Origin: Chromatiaceae bacterium
Lineage (GTDB): Bacteria; Pseudomonadota; Gammaproteobacteria; Chromatiales; Chromatiaceae
DNA: 8,743 nt
Direction: 5' to 3'
Assembly (NCBI GenBank): GCA_016938795.1
Contig: JAFGTZ010000259.1
Coordinates: 1 to 8,743, forward strand
Below the pieces are notes generated by a model. That model was given only the letters and a program-made list of their open reading frames with translations, did not search any database and was not told where the DNA came from. The position numbers and the translations under genes were made by a program. This document shows, one piece after another, positions 1-6,322 of the stretch; the stretch's first letter is position 1, and every line of letters begins with the position of its first letter.

Positions 1-1814
1 ATGCGCTGGAAGCCGAACATGGAGTAGTAGATGTAGAAGGGGATCATGCTCTGGCCATGGTTGGCGTAGGCGGTGGCCGCCGCGATCCAGGACGACATGG
101 CGCCCGCCTCATTGATGCCTTCCTGAAGAATCTGGCCCTTCTGATCCTCGCGATAGTACATCACCTGATCGGCATCGACCGGCTCGTAGAGCTGGCCTTG
201 CGAGGCATAGATGCCAAGCTGGCGGAACATGCCCTCCATGCCGAAGGTGCGCGCCTCGTCGGGAACAATGGGGACAACATAGCGACCGAGGTTGGGGTCG
301 CGCACCAGCAGGGTGAGCAGACGCACGAAGGCCATGGTGGTGGACATCTCCTTCTCGCCGCTGCCTTCGAGCAGGGATTTAAAGGCGTCGAGCGGCGGCG
401 CCTCAAGCGGTGCGGCACGATCATCACGGGCCGGCAACGGGCCGCCAAGCTGAGCGCGGCGCGCGCGCAGATACTGCATCTCGGGGCTGTCGTCGGCAGG
501 TTTGTAGAAGGGGGTGGCGCCGATCTGATCGTCCGACATGGGGATATTGAAGCGGTCGCGGAAGGCCTTGAGCGCCACCTCGCCCATTTTTTTCTGCGAG
601 TGGGTGATGTTCATGCCTTCGCCCGCGACGCCCATGCCATAGCCCTTGACGGTCTTGGCCAGAATGACCGTGGGCTTGCCGCTGGCGCTCATGGCGGCGG
701 CATAGGCGTTGAAGACCTTGATGGGATCGTGCCCGCCGCGATTGAGGCGCCAGATGTCCTCGTCGCTCATGTTGGCGACCATCTCGCGCAGTTCGGGATA
801 CTTGCCGAAGAAATGCTCGCGCGTGTAGGCGCCGCCCTTGGCCTTGTAGGCCTGGTAGTCGCCATCGACGCACTCCTCCATGCGCTTGAGCAGCAGGCCC
901 TGGGGATCGCGCGCGAGCAGCGGATCCCAGTAGCGCCCCCAGATGACCTTGATGACGTTCCAGCCCGCGCCGCGGAACACGGCCTCCAGCTCCTGGATGA
1001 TCTTGCCGTTGCCGCGCACAGGTCCATCGAGCCGCTGCAGATTGCAGTTGACCACGAAAATGAGGTTATCGAGACGCTCGCGCGCGGCCAGCGAGATGGC
1101 GCCGAGCGACTCGGGCTCGTCCATCTCGCCGTCGCCGAGAAAGGCCCAGACCTTGCGCCCGCGCGTGTCCACCAGATCGCGATGTTCCAGATAGCGCATG
1201 AAGCGCGCCTGATAGATGGCCATGAGGGGGCCGAGCCCCATGGAAACGGTGGGAAATTGCCAGAAATTGGGCATCAGCCAGGGGTGCGGATAGGAGGAGA
1301 GCCCGTCGCCATCGACCTCCTGGCGGAAGTTGTAGAGCTGTTCCTCGCTGATGCGTCCCTCAAGAAAGGCGCGCGCATAGATGCCGGGCGCCGAGTGCCC
1401 CTGAAAGAACACCAGATCGCCGCCATGCGTGTCGGTGCGCCCGTGCAGAAAATGGTTGTAGGCCACATCGAGCAGGGTGGCCGAGGAGGCGAAGCTCGCG
1501 ATGTGTCCCCCAAGCTCGGAGGACAGCCGATTGGCCTGCACCACCATGGCCATGGCGTTCCAGCGCATGATGGAGCGGATGCGCCGCTCCAGCGCCAGGT
1601 CGCCCGGAAAGCGCTGCTCCTGATGCACCGGGATCGTGTTGAGATAGGCGGTGTTGGCGCTATAGGGCAGATAGGCGCCGGAGCGGCGCGCCTTATCAAT
1701 AAGACGTTCGAGGAGATAATGAGCGCGCTCGACGCCCTCGCTTTCGAGCACCGCCTCAAGTGAGTCGAGCCACTCCTGGGTTTCCTGGGGATCGAGATCG
1801 GGCTTGCTAGTCAT
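1..1814 (-). CDS. aceE: Pyruvate dehydrogenase E1 component, homodimeric type (N-terminal 604 residues, runs off left edge)
   Basis: This is the thiamine-diphosphate (TPP) dependent E1 of the pyruvate dehydrogenase complex. It decarboxylates pyruvate and acetylates the lipoyl groups of E2 in the cytoplasm. The reading frame is open without interruption from ATG at 1814 to base 3. It tracks the E. coli AceE sequence as I know it throughout, through INTIPV-like, ERRIRS, GGHIASF, FFQGHSAPG, YPHPWLMP and FWQFPTVSMGLGP segments. The TPP/Mg motif GDGEMDEPE starts at residue 227 and closes with NCNLQ at 256-260. H104 and H140 match the active-site histidines of E. coli AceE (H106, H142). The segment ending at the edge (MIPFYIYYSMFGFQR) is in the second, pyrimidine-binding half. 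About 280 residues should lie outside the window, given the usual ~890 length. The start is supported by GGAAGG four bases upstream. aceF and lpd would be expected further left. No frameshift is seen. Confidence 0.97.
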   Translation of the reverse strand, partial: MTSKPDLDPQETQEWLDSLEAVLESEGVERAHYLLERLIDKARRSGAYLPYSANTAYLNTIPVHQEQRFPGDLALERRIRSIMRWNAMAMVVQANRLSSELGGHIASFASSATLLDVAYNHFLHGRTDTHGGDLVFFQGHSAPGIYARAFLEGRISEEQLYNFRQEVDGDGLSSYPHPWLMPNFWQFPTVSMGLGPLMAIYQARFMRYLEHRDLVDTRGRKVWAFLGDGEMDEPESLGAISLAARERLDNLIFVVNCNLQRLDGPVRGNGKIIQELEAVFRGAGWNVIKVIWGRYWDPLLARDPQGLLLKRMEECVDGDYQAYKAKGGAYTREHFFGKYPELREMVANMSDEDIWRLNRGGHDPIKVFNAYAAAMSASGKPTVILAKTVKGYGMGVAGEGMNITHSQKKMGEVALKAFRDRFNIPMSDDQIGATPFYKPADDSPEMQYLRARRAQLGGPLPARDDRAAPLEAPPLDAFKSLLEGSGEKEMSTTMAFVRLLTLLVRDPNLGRYVVPIVPDEARTFGMEGMFRQLGIYASQGQLYEPVDADQVMYYREDQKGQILQEGINEAGAMSSWIAAATAYANHGQSMIPFYIYYSMFGFQR

Positions 1815-1866
1815 GTCACCTTCCGGATGCGGTTCTAAGCGCCCCTGCATTGGGCATAAAACCGCA

Positions 1867-1895
1867 ATTATATCGAGATTGAAGGCTTATTTAAT
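1867..1895 (-). promoter_or_regulatory. Likely sigma-70 promoter for aceE
   Basis: The minus strand carries a perfect TATAAT at 1872-1867, in an AT-rich patch (about 1865-1915) that stands out in this GC-rich window. The best -35 at 16-17 base spacing is weak (TTAAAT or ATTAAA, 3 of 6 matches). Transcription would begin near 1860, giving a leader of about 45 bases before the aceE ATG at 1814. I saw no PdhR-type operator (AATTGGT...ACCAATT) in the gap. The -10 is seen directly; promoter function is inferred. Confidence 0.6.
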
Positions 1896-1990
1896 ACTAA
1901 GAATTCGATTCGGCAATGCAAGCGCGCTTAGCTCAGGCTAATGCCTTGATCCCAATCGCATTCCGCTCCTTTCAATCAGCGCCTGGATGC

Positions 1991-2029
1991 GCCAGCGCGC
2001 CCGGCGTCTTCTTGAACCGGGCGCCTGGC
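1991..2029 (-). other. GC-rich hairpin just downstream of the EF-G-like gene
   Basis: Bases 1991-2004 (GCCAGCGCGCCCGG) and 2017-2029 (CCGGGCGCCTGGC) are inverted repeats that pair as two 5-base blocks, CCCGG/CCGGG and GCCAG/CTGGC, around a slightly bulged GCG/CGC core. The loop is 12 bases. The hairpin begins 36 bases past the stop of the minus-strand EF-G-like gene, so it could mark its transcript end or protect the 3' end from exonucleases. No U-tract follows on the minus strand, so it is not a canonical intrinsic terminator. Confidence 0.4.
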
Positions 2030-2065
2030 AGGGTGGGGCGCGCTTGCTATTCGGGTGGCGGGTGC

Positions 2066-4111
2066 TCAGTCCTCGGCGCGCTGGTAGCTCTCAACCAAGC
2101 GTTTCTGGATGCTGGCCGGCACTGCGTCGTAGTGGCTCAGCTCAATGGCGTAGGTGCCTTCGCCACCGGTGAGGGCCTTGAGGCGCGACTCATAGCCATC
2201 GAGTTCGGCAAGCGGAACCTCGCCCTCGATGAGAATGCGCGCACGGCTTTTGGTCTCGGTCCCCAGGATGCGCCCGCGTCGCCCCGACAGATCGCCGCTC
2301 AGATCGCCCATGGCCGAGTCGGGGGCGGTGATGCGGATCTTCACAATAGGTTCCAGGATGACCGGACGGGCCTTGTCGATGGCGTCGATGAAGGCCTTGC
2401 GTCCCGCCGTGACGAAGGCGATATCCTTGGAGTCCACCGGGTGGTACTTGCCGTCATAGACCGTCACCCGCACATCCTGAAGCGGATAGCCAGCCACGGC
2501 GCCCTCGTCGAGCACCTGGCGCACGCCCTTTTCGATGGAAGGCAGGTAGTTGCCGGGGATGGCGCCGCCCACGATGGCATCGACGAAGGCGAAGCCGGCC
2601 CCGCGCTCCAGCGGCTCGATGCGCAGATAGACCTCGCCGAACTGGCCTGCGCCCCCCGTCTGTTTCTTGTGGCGATGATGGCCCTCGGCGGGGAGGCTGA
2701 TGGTTTCGCGATAGGGAATGCTCGGCGGGCGGGTCTCAAGCTCGATGTGATACTGCTCGGCAAGACGGCGCAGCAGGATCTTCAGATGCAGCTCGCCGAG
2801 CCCTCGGATGACCGTCTCGTTGGCGGCTGCGTTGTGCTCGACATGAAAGCAGGGATCCTCGGCGCAGAGCTTGGCGAGCGCGTCGTTGAGCTTCTGCTCG
2901 TCGCCATGACGCTGCGTGTGAATGGCCTGCCCGAAGAGCGGAACCGGACATTCCATGCTGCTGAGATGGTAGTGGTCCTCGTCGTGCGAATCGTGCAGCA
3001 CGGCATCGAAATGGATGTCCTCGACCCGTGAGACGGCCAGGATATCCCCCGGCACACCTTCGTCTACCTCGATCTGCTCGGCGCCATGCAGTCGGTAGAG
3101 ATGGTTGACCTTGAAGGGCTTGCGCGCGTTGCCAATGAACAGCTGGCTTGCCGGCGTGATGCGTCCCTGATGAATACGGAAGATGCCGAGCTTGCCGCGA
3201 TAGGGATCGTTGAGGATCTTGAAGACATGCGCCACCACATGGCGGGCGGGATCGGCGCTGACCTGCACGGGCGTGAGATTTGCCCCCTCACCCTTGAGGA
3301 AGGGGGGCGGATTGCCCTCGGCGGGGTTGGGCATGAGCCGCGCGAAGACGTTCAGCAGCTCGGGAATGCCAGCGCCGGTGCGCGCCGAGACAAAACAGAT
3401 GGGGATCAGGTGCGCCTCGCGCAGTGCGGCCTCGAAGGGGTCGTGAAGCTGCTCGGGGCGCAGTTCCTGGCCCTGCTCCAGATAGCGTTCCATGAGCGCT
3501 TCATCGAGCTCGACCACCTGATCGACGATCTGGCCATGAGCCGACTCGACCGAGGAGAAATCGGTGGTCTCGCCGCCAGGCTGAAAGAAGCAATCGACCA
3601 CCCGAGCCCCGCCATCCGCCGGCAGGTTGACCGGCAGGCACTCGGGGCCGAAGGTTTCGCGTAGCTGCTCGGTGAGCATCGCCAGATCGACATCGGGGGC
3701 GTCGATCTGGTTAATGACGATGAGACGGCAGAGATGGCGGTTGTCGATCGCCTTCATGAGGCGCGTGGTCAGGGGTTCGATGCCGGACTGGGCATGGATG
3801 ACCAGGGCGGCGGTTTCCACGGCGGGCAGCACCGAAAGGGTGCGACCGAGAAAATCGGCGCCTCCGGGTGTGTCGATGAGATTGATGTGTGTGCCGGACG
3901 TGGTCAGGCTGGTGATGGCGACGTCGAGCGAGTGGCCCAGTTCTTTTTCAAGAGGGTCGAAGTCGCAGACGGTCGAGCCATTGGCGACGCTGCCGGGCGC
4001 GGGAATGGTTCCGGTGGCGGCCAGCAGGGTCTCGATGAGGGTGGTTTTTCCGCTGCCGGCGTGACCGACCAGTGCAATGTTGCGGACATCCTCGGCGTGA
4101 TAGTCAGACAT
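2066..4111 (-). CDS. EF-G-like translational GTPase paralogue (elongation factor G-related, PRK12740/EF-G2 type)
   Basis: A 681-residue protein with the five-domain EF-G layout. The G domain with its insert spans about 1-275, and domain II about 290-385 (HVVAHVFKILNDPYRGKLG). Domain III is about 388-460. Domain IV is about 463-600 and includes the loop HKKQTGGAGQFGEVYLRIEP at 481-500. Domain V is about 585-665 (EPIVKIRITAP, then GRRGRILGTE). P-loop GHAGSGKT is at 16-23. It differs from canonical EF-G: G3 reads DTPGGADF (80-87), lacking the catalytic histidine of DTPGHVDF. G4 reads NQID (134-137) in place of NKxD, and the switch I RGITI region reads LGHSL. It is therefore an EF-G paralogue and probably not the main translocase, whose gene normally sits with rpsL, rpsG and tuf. 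Its role is not settled; a non-canonical ribosome-associated GTPase is an inference. The start has AGGA six bases upstream. It is a single gene, divergent from the PEBP gene. Confidence 0.9.
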   Translation of the reverse strand: MSDYHAEDVRNIALVGHAGSGKTTLIETLLAATGTIPAPGSVANGSTVCDFDPLEKELGHSLDVAITSLTTSGTHINLIDTPGGADFLGRTLSVLPAVETAALVIHAQSGIEPLTTRLMKAIDNRHLCRLIVINQIDAPDVDLAMLTEQLRETFGPECLPVNLPADGGARVVDCFFQPGGETTDFSSVESAHGQIVDQVVELDEALMERYLEQGQELRPEQLHDPFEAALREAHLIPICFVSARTGAGIPELLNVFARLMPNPAEGNPPPFLKGEGANLTPVQVSADPARHVVAHVFKILNDPYRGKLGIFRIHQGRITPASQLFIGNARKPFKVNHLYRLHGAEQIEVDEGVPGDILAVSRVEDIHFDAVLHDSHDEDHYHLSSMECPVPLFGQAIHTQRHGDEQKLNDALAKLCAEDPCFHVEHNAAANETVIRGLGELHLKILLRRLAEQYHIELETRPPSIPYRETISLPAEGHHRHKKQTGGAGQFGEVYLRIEPLERGAGFAFVDAIVGGAIPGNYLPSIEKGVRQVLDEGAVAGYPLQDVRVTVYDGKYHPVDSKDIAFVTAGRKAFIDAIDKARPVILEPIVKIRITAPDSAMGDLSGDLSGRRGRILGTETKSRARILIEGEVPLAELDGYESRLKALTGGEGTYAIELSHYDAVPASIQKRLVESYQRAED

Positions 4112-4185
4112 GGGCGATCCTGTCGTGGGTCGTGGTCAGGGGTGCGGCCCGAATGGGCTGCGTCAAGGCGTTTCCACGTTCAGAC

Positions 4186-4191
4186 AGTATA
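4186..4191 (-). promoter_or_regulatory. Candidate -10 box for the EF-G-like gene
   Basis: The minus strand reads TATACT here (5 of 6 to TATAAT), about 75 bases before the ATG at 4111. A transcript would start near 4180 with a leader of about 68 bases. No convincing -35 is present at 16-18 base spacing, so the call rests on the -10 and its position. It lies downstream of the minus-strand terminator at 4291-4316, so the gene would be insulated from upstream transcription. Confidence 0.4.
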
Positions 4192-4290
4192 TCCAAGCCG
4201 CCGCGTACTCCAGCCACGCGCGCTAATTTCAGCGGTGAGGCTGTCGTAGATCAAGGGGAAGGGTCGGCGGGCGGCGCCGCGCGAAGAACC

Positions 4291-4316
4291 AAAAAAAAGG
4301 CGGCCAGATGGCCGCC
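4291..4316 (-). terminator. Rho-independent terminator, minus strand
   Basis: Read on the minus strand, GGCGGCC pairs perfectly with GGCCGCC (7 base pairs, 4-base loop; bases 4299-4316) and is followed directly by eight T residues (A's at 4291-4298 on plus). This is a textbook intrinsic terminator. No minus-strand protein gene lies just upstream of it: the next gene, at 4482, is on the plus strand. It must end a non-coding transcript, an attenuated leader, or antisense transcription coming from the PEBP gene region. On the plus strand no T-tract follows the hairpin. Confidence 0.85.
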
Positions 4317-4425
4317 GAAGGACGCACAGCTCGGTGAGGCGGCGGGAGCAAGGCTCCCGTGCGCGCAATTCGCTGATTACAGCAATCGGCCCATGGCGCG
4401 GTCGAGGACCGCTGTCTCATCGGGC
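4291..4425 (-). ncRNA. Candidate small structured RNA ending at the intrinsic terminator
   Basis: The minus strand here could give an RNA of about 130 bases. It would hold a 6-base-pair triloop hairpin (GCGGTC/GACCGC, 4398-4412), a 7-base-pair triloop hairpin (CGGGAGC/GCTCCCG, 4343-4359) and the terminator hairpin with T8 (4291-4316). A possible -10, TATAGC, lies at 4435-4430, with only a weak -35. I see no convincing open reading frame and do not recognise 6S, 4.5S, tmRNA, RNase P or tRNA. The hairpins and terminator are seen; the RNA gene itself is an inference. A transcript starting inside the PEBP gene and merely ending here would also explain the terminator. Confidence 0.4.
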
Positions 4426-4431
4426 GAGCGC

Positions 4432-4437
4432 TATACT
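4432..4437 (+). promoter_or_regulatory. Candidate -10 box for the PEBP gene
   Basis: TATACT (5 of 6 to TATAAT) lies about 45 bases before the ATG at 4482, predicting a short leader of about 38 bases. No good -35 is visible at the expected spacing. Its TATA core is palindromic and overlaps a minus-strand TATAGC (4435-4430), so one element could serve both directions. Confidence 0.4.
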
Positions 4438-4481
4438 TGAATCTCTTGAAGCCAAGCTTAGCACAAGGTTGGAGGGGAAAA

Positions 4482-4976
4482 ATGGCGCTAGTTCTCAGTT
4501 CTGATGCATTCCAGGATGGCGGCCCCATGCCCAGACACCTGACCTGCGAGGGCGAGGATCTGTCGCCGCCCTTGGCGTGGAGTGGTCTGCCCGAGGGAAC
4601 CCAAAGCCTGGTGCTCATCGTCGATGACCCGGATGCGCCCGATCCCAAGGCGCCGCGTATGGTGTGGGACCACTGGGTGCTCTTCAACCTGCCGCCCCAG
4701 TGCGAGCGCTTGGAGGAGGGCGCAGCCAATCGTGGTCTGCTGCCGCCAGGCACCCGCGAGGGGCTCAACAGTTGGGGACGCACCGGCTACGGTGGCCCCT
4801 GTCCGCCTATCGGGCGCCATCGCTATTTCCATCGGCTCTATGCACTCGACACCTGCTTGCCCGAGGAGCTGGGGGTTCCCACCAAGGATCACCTGTTGCT
4901 CGCGATGGAGGAGCATATCCTCGCCCATACCGAACTGGTGGGAACCTTTGAGAAAGACTCCGCCGGGCCCTGCTAG
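4482..4976 (+). CDS. YbhB/YbcL-type PEBP (phosphatidylethanolamine-binding protein, Raf kinase inhibitor-like) family protein
   Basis: The protein has 164 residues, close to the ~158 of E. coli YbhB. It carries the family ligand-pocket signatures: DDPDAP (48-53), DHWVLFNLP (63-71) with H64, GYGGPCPP (102-109), then H113 and FHRLYALD (116-123). There is no signal peptide or membrane segment, so it is probably cytoplasmic. The bacterial members bind small anionic or phospholipid-like ligands in their crystal structures, but their physiological role is unknown and I assign none. ATG 4482 is chosen because GGAGG (4471-4475) sits just ahead of it and the conserved PEBP sequence starts there. An in-frame TTG at 4437 would add 15 residues with no family similarity and overlaps the likely promoter. 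The stop TAG (4974-4976) overlaps that of ccmI on the other strand. Confidence 0.93.
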   Translation: MALVLSSDAFQDGGPMPRHLTCEGEDLSPPLAWSGLPEGTQSLVLIVDDPDAPDPKAPRMVWDHWVLFNLPPQCERLEEGAANRGLLPPGTREGLNSWGRTGYGGPCPPIGRHRYFHRLYALDTCLPEELGVPTKDHLLLAMEEHILAHTELVGTFEKDSAGPC

Positions 4977-4979
4977 GGC
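4973..4979. other. Shared CTAG stop overlap of convergent PEBP gene and ccmI
   Basis: The stop TAG of the plus-strand PEBP gene (4974-4976) and the stop TAG of the minus-strand ccmI (4975-4973) overlap in the palindrome CTAG, so the coding regions overlap by four bases tail to tail. The surrounding GCCCT-GCT-AGGGC (4967-4979) can form a 5-base-pair hairpin on either strand, without a U-tract. No canonical terminator separates the two genes. Confidence 0.85.
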
Positions 4980-6322
4980 AGACGCTGGTCGATGGTCAGG
5001 GTGATGGGCTCCTGGGTGGAGGATGGCAGAGGCCCGATCTGACCCTCAAGATCGCCCGGCTGGGCGGCGGTCTGACCGCTTTTCGAGACGCGGGCGATCA
5101 GCATGACTTCCGGGAAGGCCGAGAGACTGAGCCCAGGGTTCATGGCCAGACTGTCATCGAGCCGGACCCGCGCCGGGAGTTCGCTCGCCGTCAGTCGAAC
5201 CACTGCGAGCGGCATGGGCGGCCCGGCGGCGGCGCGGGCGAAGACGAAGAGGCTGTCGCCCGGCTGGATCTCCTCGGCAAGCGCCGGGTCAAGTTGTACC
5301 AGCACATCGAGTCCAGAGGCCGCAGCGATAGCCGTCTCGGGTGGGGTTGCAGCGGCATTCTCGGGAGCCTCCGCGACCACGGTTCCTGATTGGTGCGTAG
5401 TGGGTGGTGCAGCGGAGCTGGAGGCGGGTGGCGCAGCGGCCTCTGTGCTTGCGGATGCCGGCATGTCGAGCCGCTGGCGGGCATCGGCAACCATGCCGCG
5501 CAGCTCAGCCGCTTCCGGCGCGTTCGGATCAAGCTCGTCGAGGATGCCCTGCCAGGCGCTGGCAGCGGTGCCGAAGTCGCCCTGACGGTAGGCGAGCAGC
5601 CCGTTCAGCCAGCGTGCGTTGGGATTGGTCGCATCCTGCTTGAGCGCCTGCTCGATCAGCGCCTGGGGCTGTTCGGCGCTGTCCGTCGCCCGCTGTCCGG
5701 TCGCCAGTTGCGCCTCTGCGTAGGCCAGCATGGCATCGAGCCGTTCGGGATCGAGTCGATGGGCCTTGTGCAGGGCCTCCTGGCCTTTCAGCGGTTGCTC
5801 CAGGGCGAAGTAGGTGCGCCCGATCATCAGCCAGCCTTCAATGTCCTCGGGATTTTGCCGCAGACGTTCCTCCAGCCGCTCGACCAGAACCTCCATGGGC
5901 GGAAGCTCCTCGGTGCTGCTGGCCTGGGCCGGGCGGGCGGCAGTGGGTGGCAAGATGGCCGACTGTTCGCCGAGTTGCAGATAGAGCTGCACGCTGAGCA
6001 GGGGCACCAGGGCGGCCAGCACGGCGGCCAGCGTCCAGCGACCGAGCGCCGAGCCGGCGTATTCGCGCCGGGTCTCGCTGCCGTCGATGTCGTGTAGCAA
6101 GTCGCGCTCAAGATCGCGTCGCGCGGCGGCGTATTGATCCTGATCCAGAAAGCCGCCCGCGAGATCGGCATCGAGTTCGCCAAGACGCTGGCGGAAGACC
6201 TCCAGATTGAGGGCATCCTGTTCGACGGGCGCGCGCTCTTCCTGGGCGCGCAGCAGCGGCACCACAACGAACAGCAGTGCCAGGGCCACCAGGCCCGAGG
6301 CGAGAATCCAGAAGATGATCAT
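4973..6322 (-). CDS. ccmI: Cytochrome c maturation protein CcmI (CycH), TPR apocytochrome chaperone
   Basis: CcmI binds the C-terminal part of apocytochromes c in the periplasm and hands them to the CcmF/H haem ligation complex. The 449-residue protein has the expected plan. TM1 is at about 2-24. A cytoplasmic loop with the family's coiled segment lies at about 35-90 (EVFRQRLGELDADLAGG... ARRDLERDLL). TM2 is at about 94-116. A periplasmic TPR region follows at about 140-285 (EGWLMIGRTYFALEQ, NARWLNGLLAYRQGDFGTAASAW). Then comes an Ala/Pro/Ser-rich linker at about 288-336 and a C-terminal beta-rich domain at about 338-449 (LFVFARAAAGPPMPLAVVRL). The unfused CcmH plus CcmI arrangement is that of Pseudomonas and alphaproteobacteria; E. 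coli fuses the two. The ATG overlaps the ccmH stop as ATGA (6319-6322), implying translational coupling. It is the last recognised gene of the operon in this window. Confidence 0.95.
   Translation of the reverse strand: MIIFWILASGLVALALLFVVVPLLRAQEERAPVEQDALNLEVFRQRLGELDADLAGGFLDQDQYAAARRDLERDLLHDIDGSETRREYAGSALGRWTLAAVLAALVPLLSVQLYLQLGEQSAILPPTAARPAQASSTEELPPMEVLVERLEERLRQNPEDIEGWLMIGRTYFALEQPLKGQEALHKAHRLDPERLDAMLAYAEAQLATGQRATDSAEQPQALIEQALKQDATNPNARWLNGLLAYRQGDFGTAASAWQGILDELDPNAPEAAELRGMVADARQRLDMPASASTEAAAPPASSSAAPPTTHQSGTVVAEAPENAAATPPETAIAAASGLDVLVQLDPALAEEIQPGDSLFVFARAAAGPPMPLAVVRLTASELPARVRLDDSLAMNPGLSLSAFPEVMLIARVSKSGQTAAQPGDLEGQIGPLPSSTQEPITLTIDQRLP

Noticed and set aside
57..1763. 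Long plus-strand open frame of 568 codons antisense to aceE
   Set aside because: It lies wholly opposite a strongly conserved aceE reading frame. High GC with biased third positions commonly produces such antisense frames, and the translation has no recognisable domain.
1..1814. Possible frameshift or decay of aceE, since several short minus-strand frames cover the region
   Set aside because: The conserved frame can be followed without a stop or shift from 1814 to base 3; the short frames are in other phases. It only looks broken because its stop lies beyond the left edge.
1938..1961. Seven-codon minus-strand mini-frame (MRLGSRH) with AAAGGAG four bases upstream, between the EF-G-like gene and aceE
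   Set aside because: It is too short to judge and lies upstream of the likely aceE -10. It has no regulatory codon run as in leader peptides, so the good Shine-Dalgarno is probably chance.
1916..3031. Plus-strand open frame of 371 codons opposite the EF-G-like gene
   Set aside because: It is antisense to conserved EF-G domains III-V, with no Shine-Dalgarno or family match. It is a shadow frame.
4180..4368. Minus-strand frame crossing the terminator at 4291-4316
   Set aside because: It reads through the hairpin and T-tract, is rich in Arg and Ser, and has no ribosome binding site or similarity.
4437..4481. Upstream TTG start for the PEBP gene
   Set aside because: It has no ribosome binding site and overlaps the candidate -10 box. 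The strong GGAGG before ATG 4482 and the family N-terminus both favour 4482.
5350..5480. Low-complexity Ala/Pro/Ser stretch in ccmI as a possible insertion
   Set aside because: A variable Ala/Pro linker between the TPR region and the C-terminal domain is usual in CcmI proteins, and the frame is intact on both sides.
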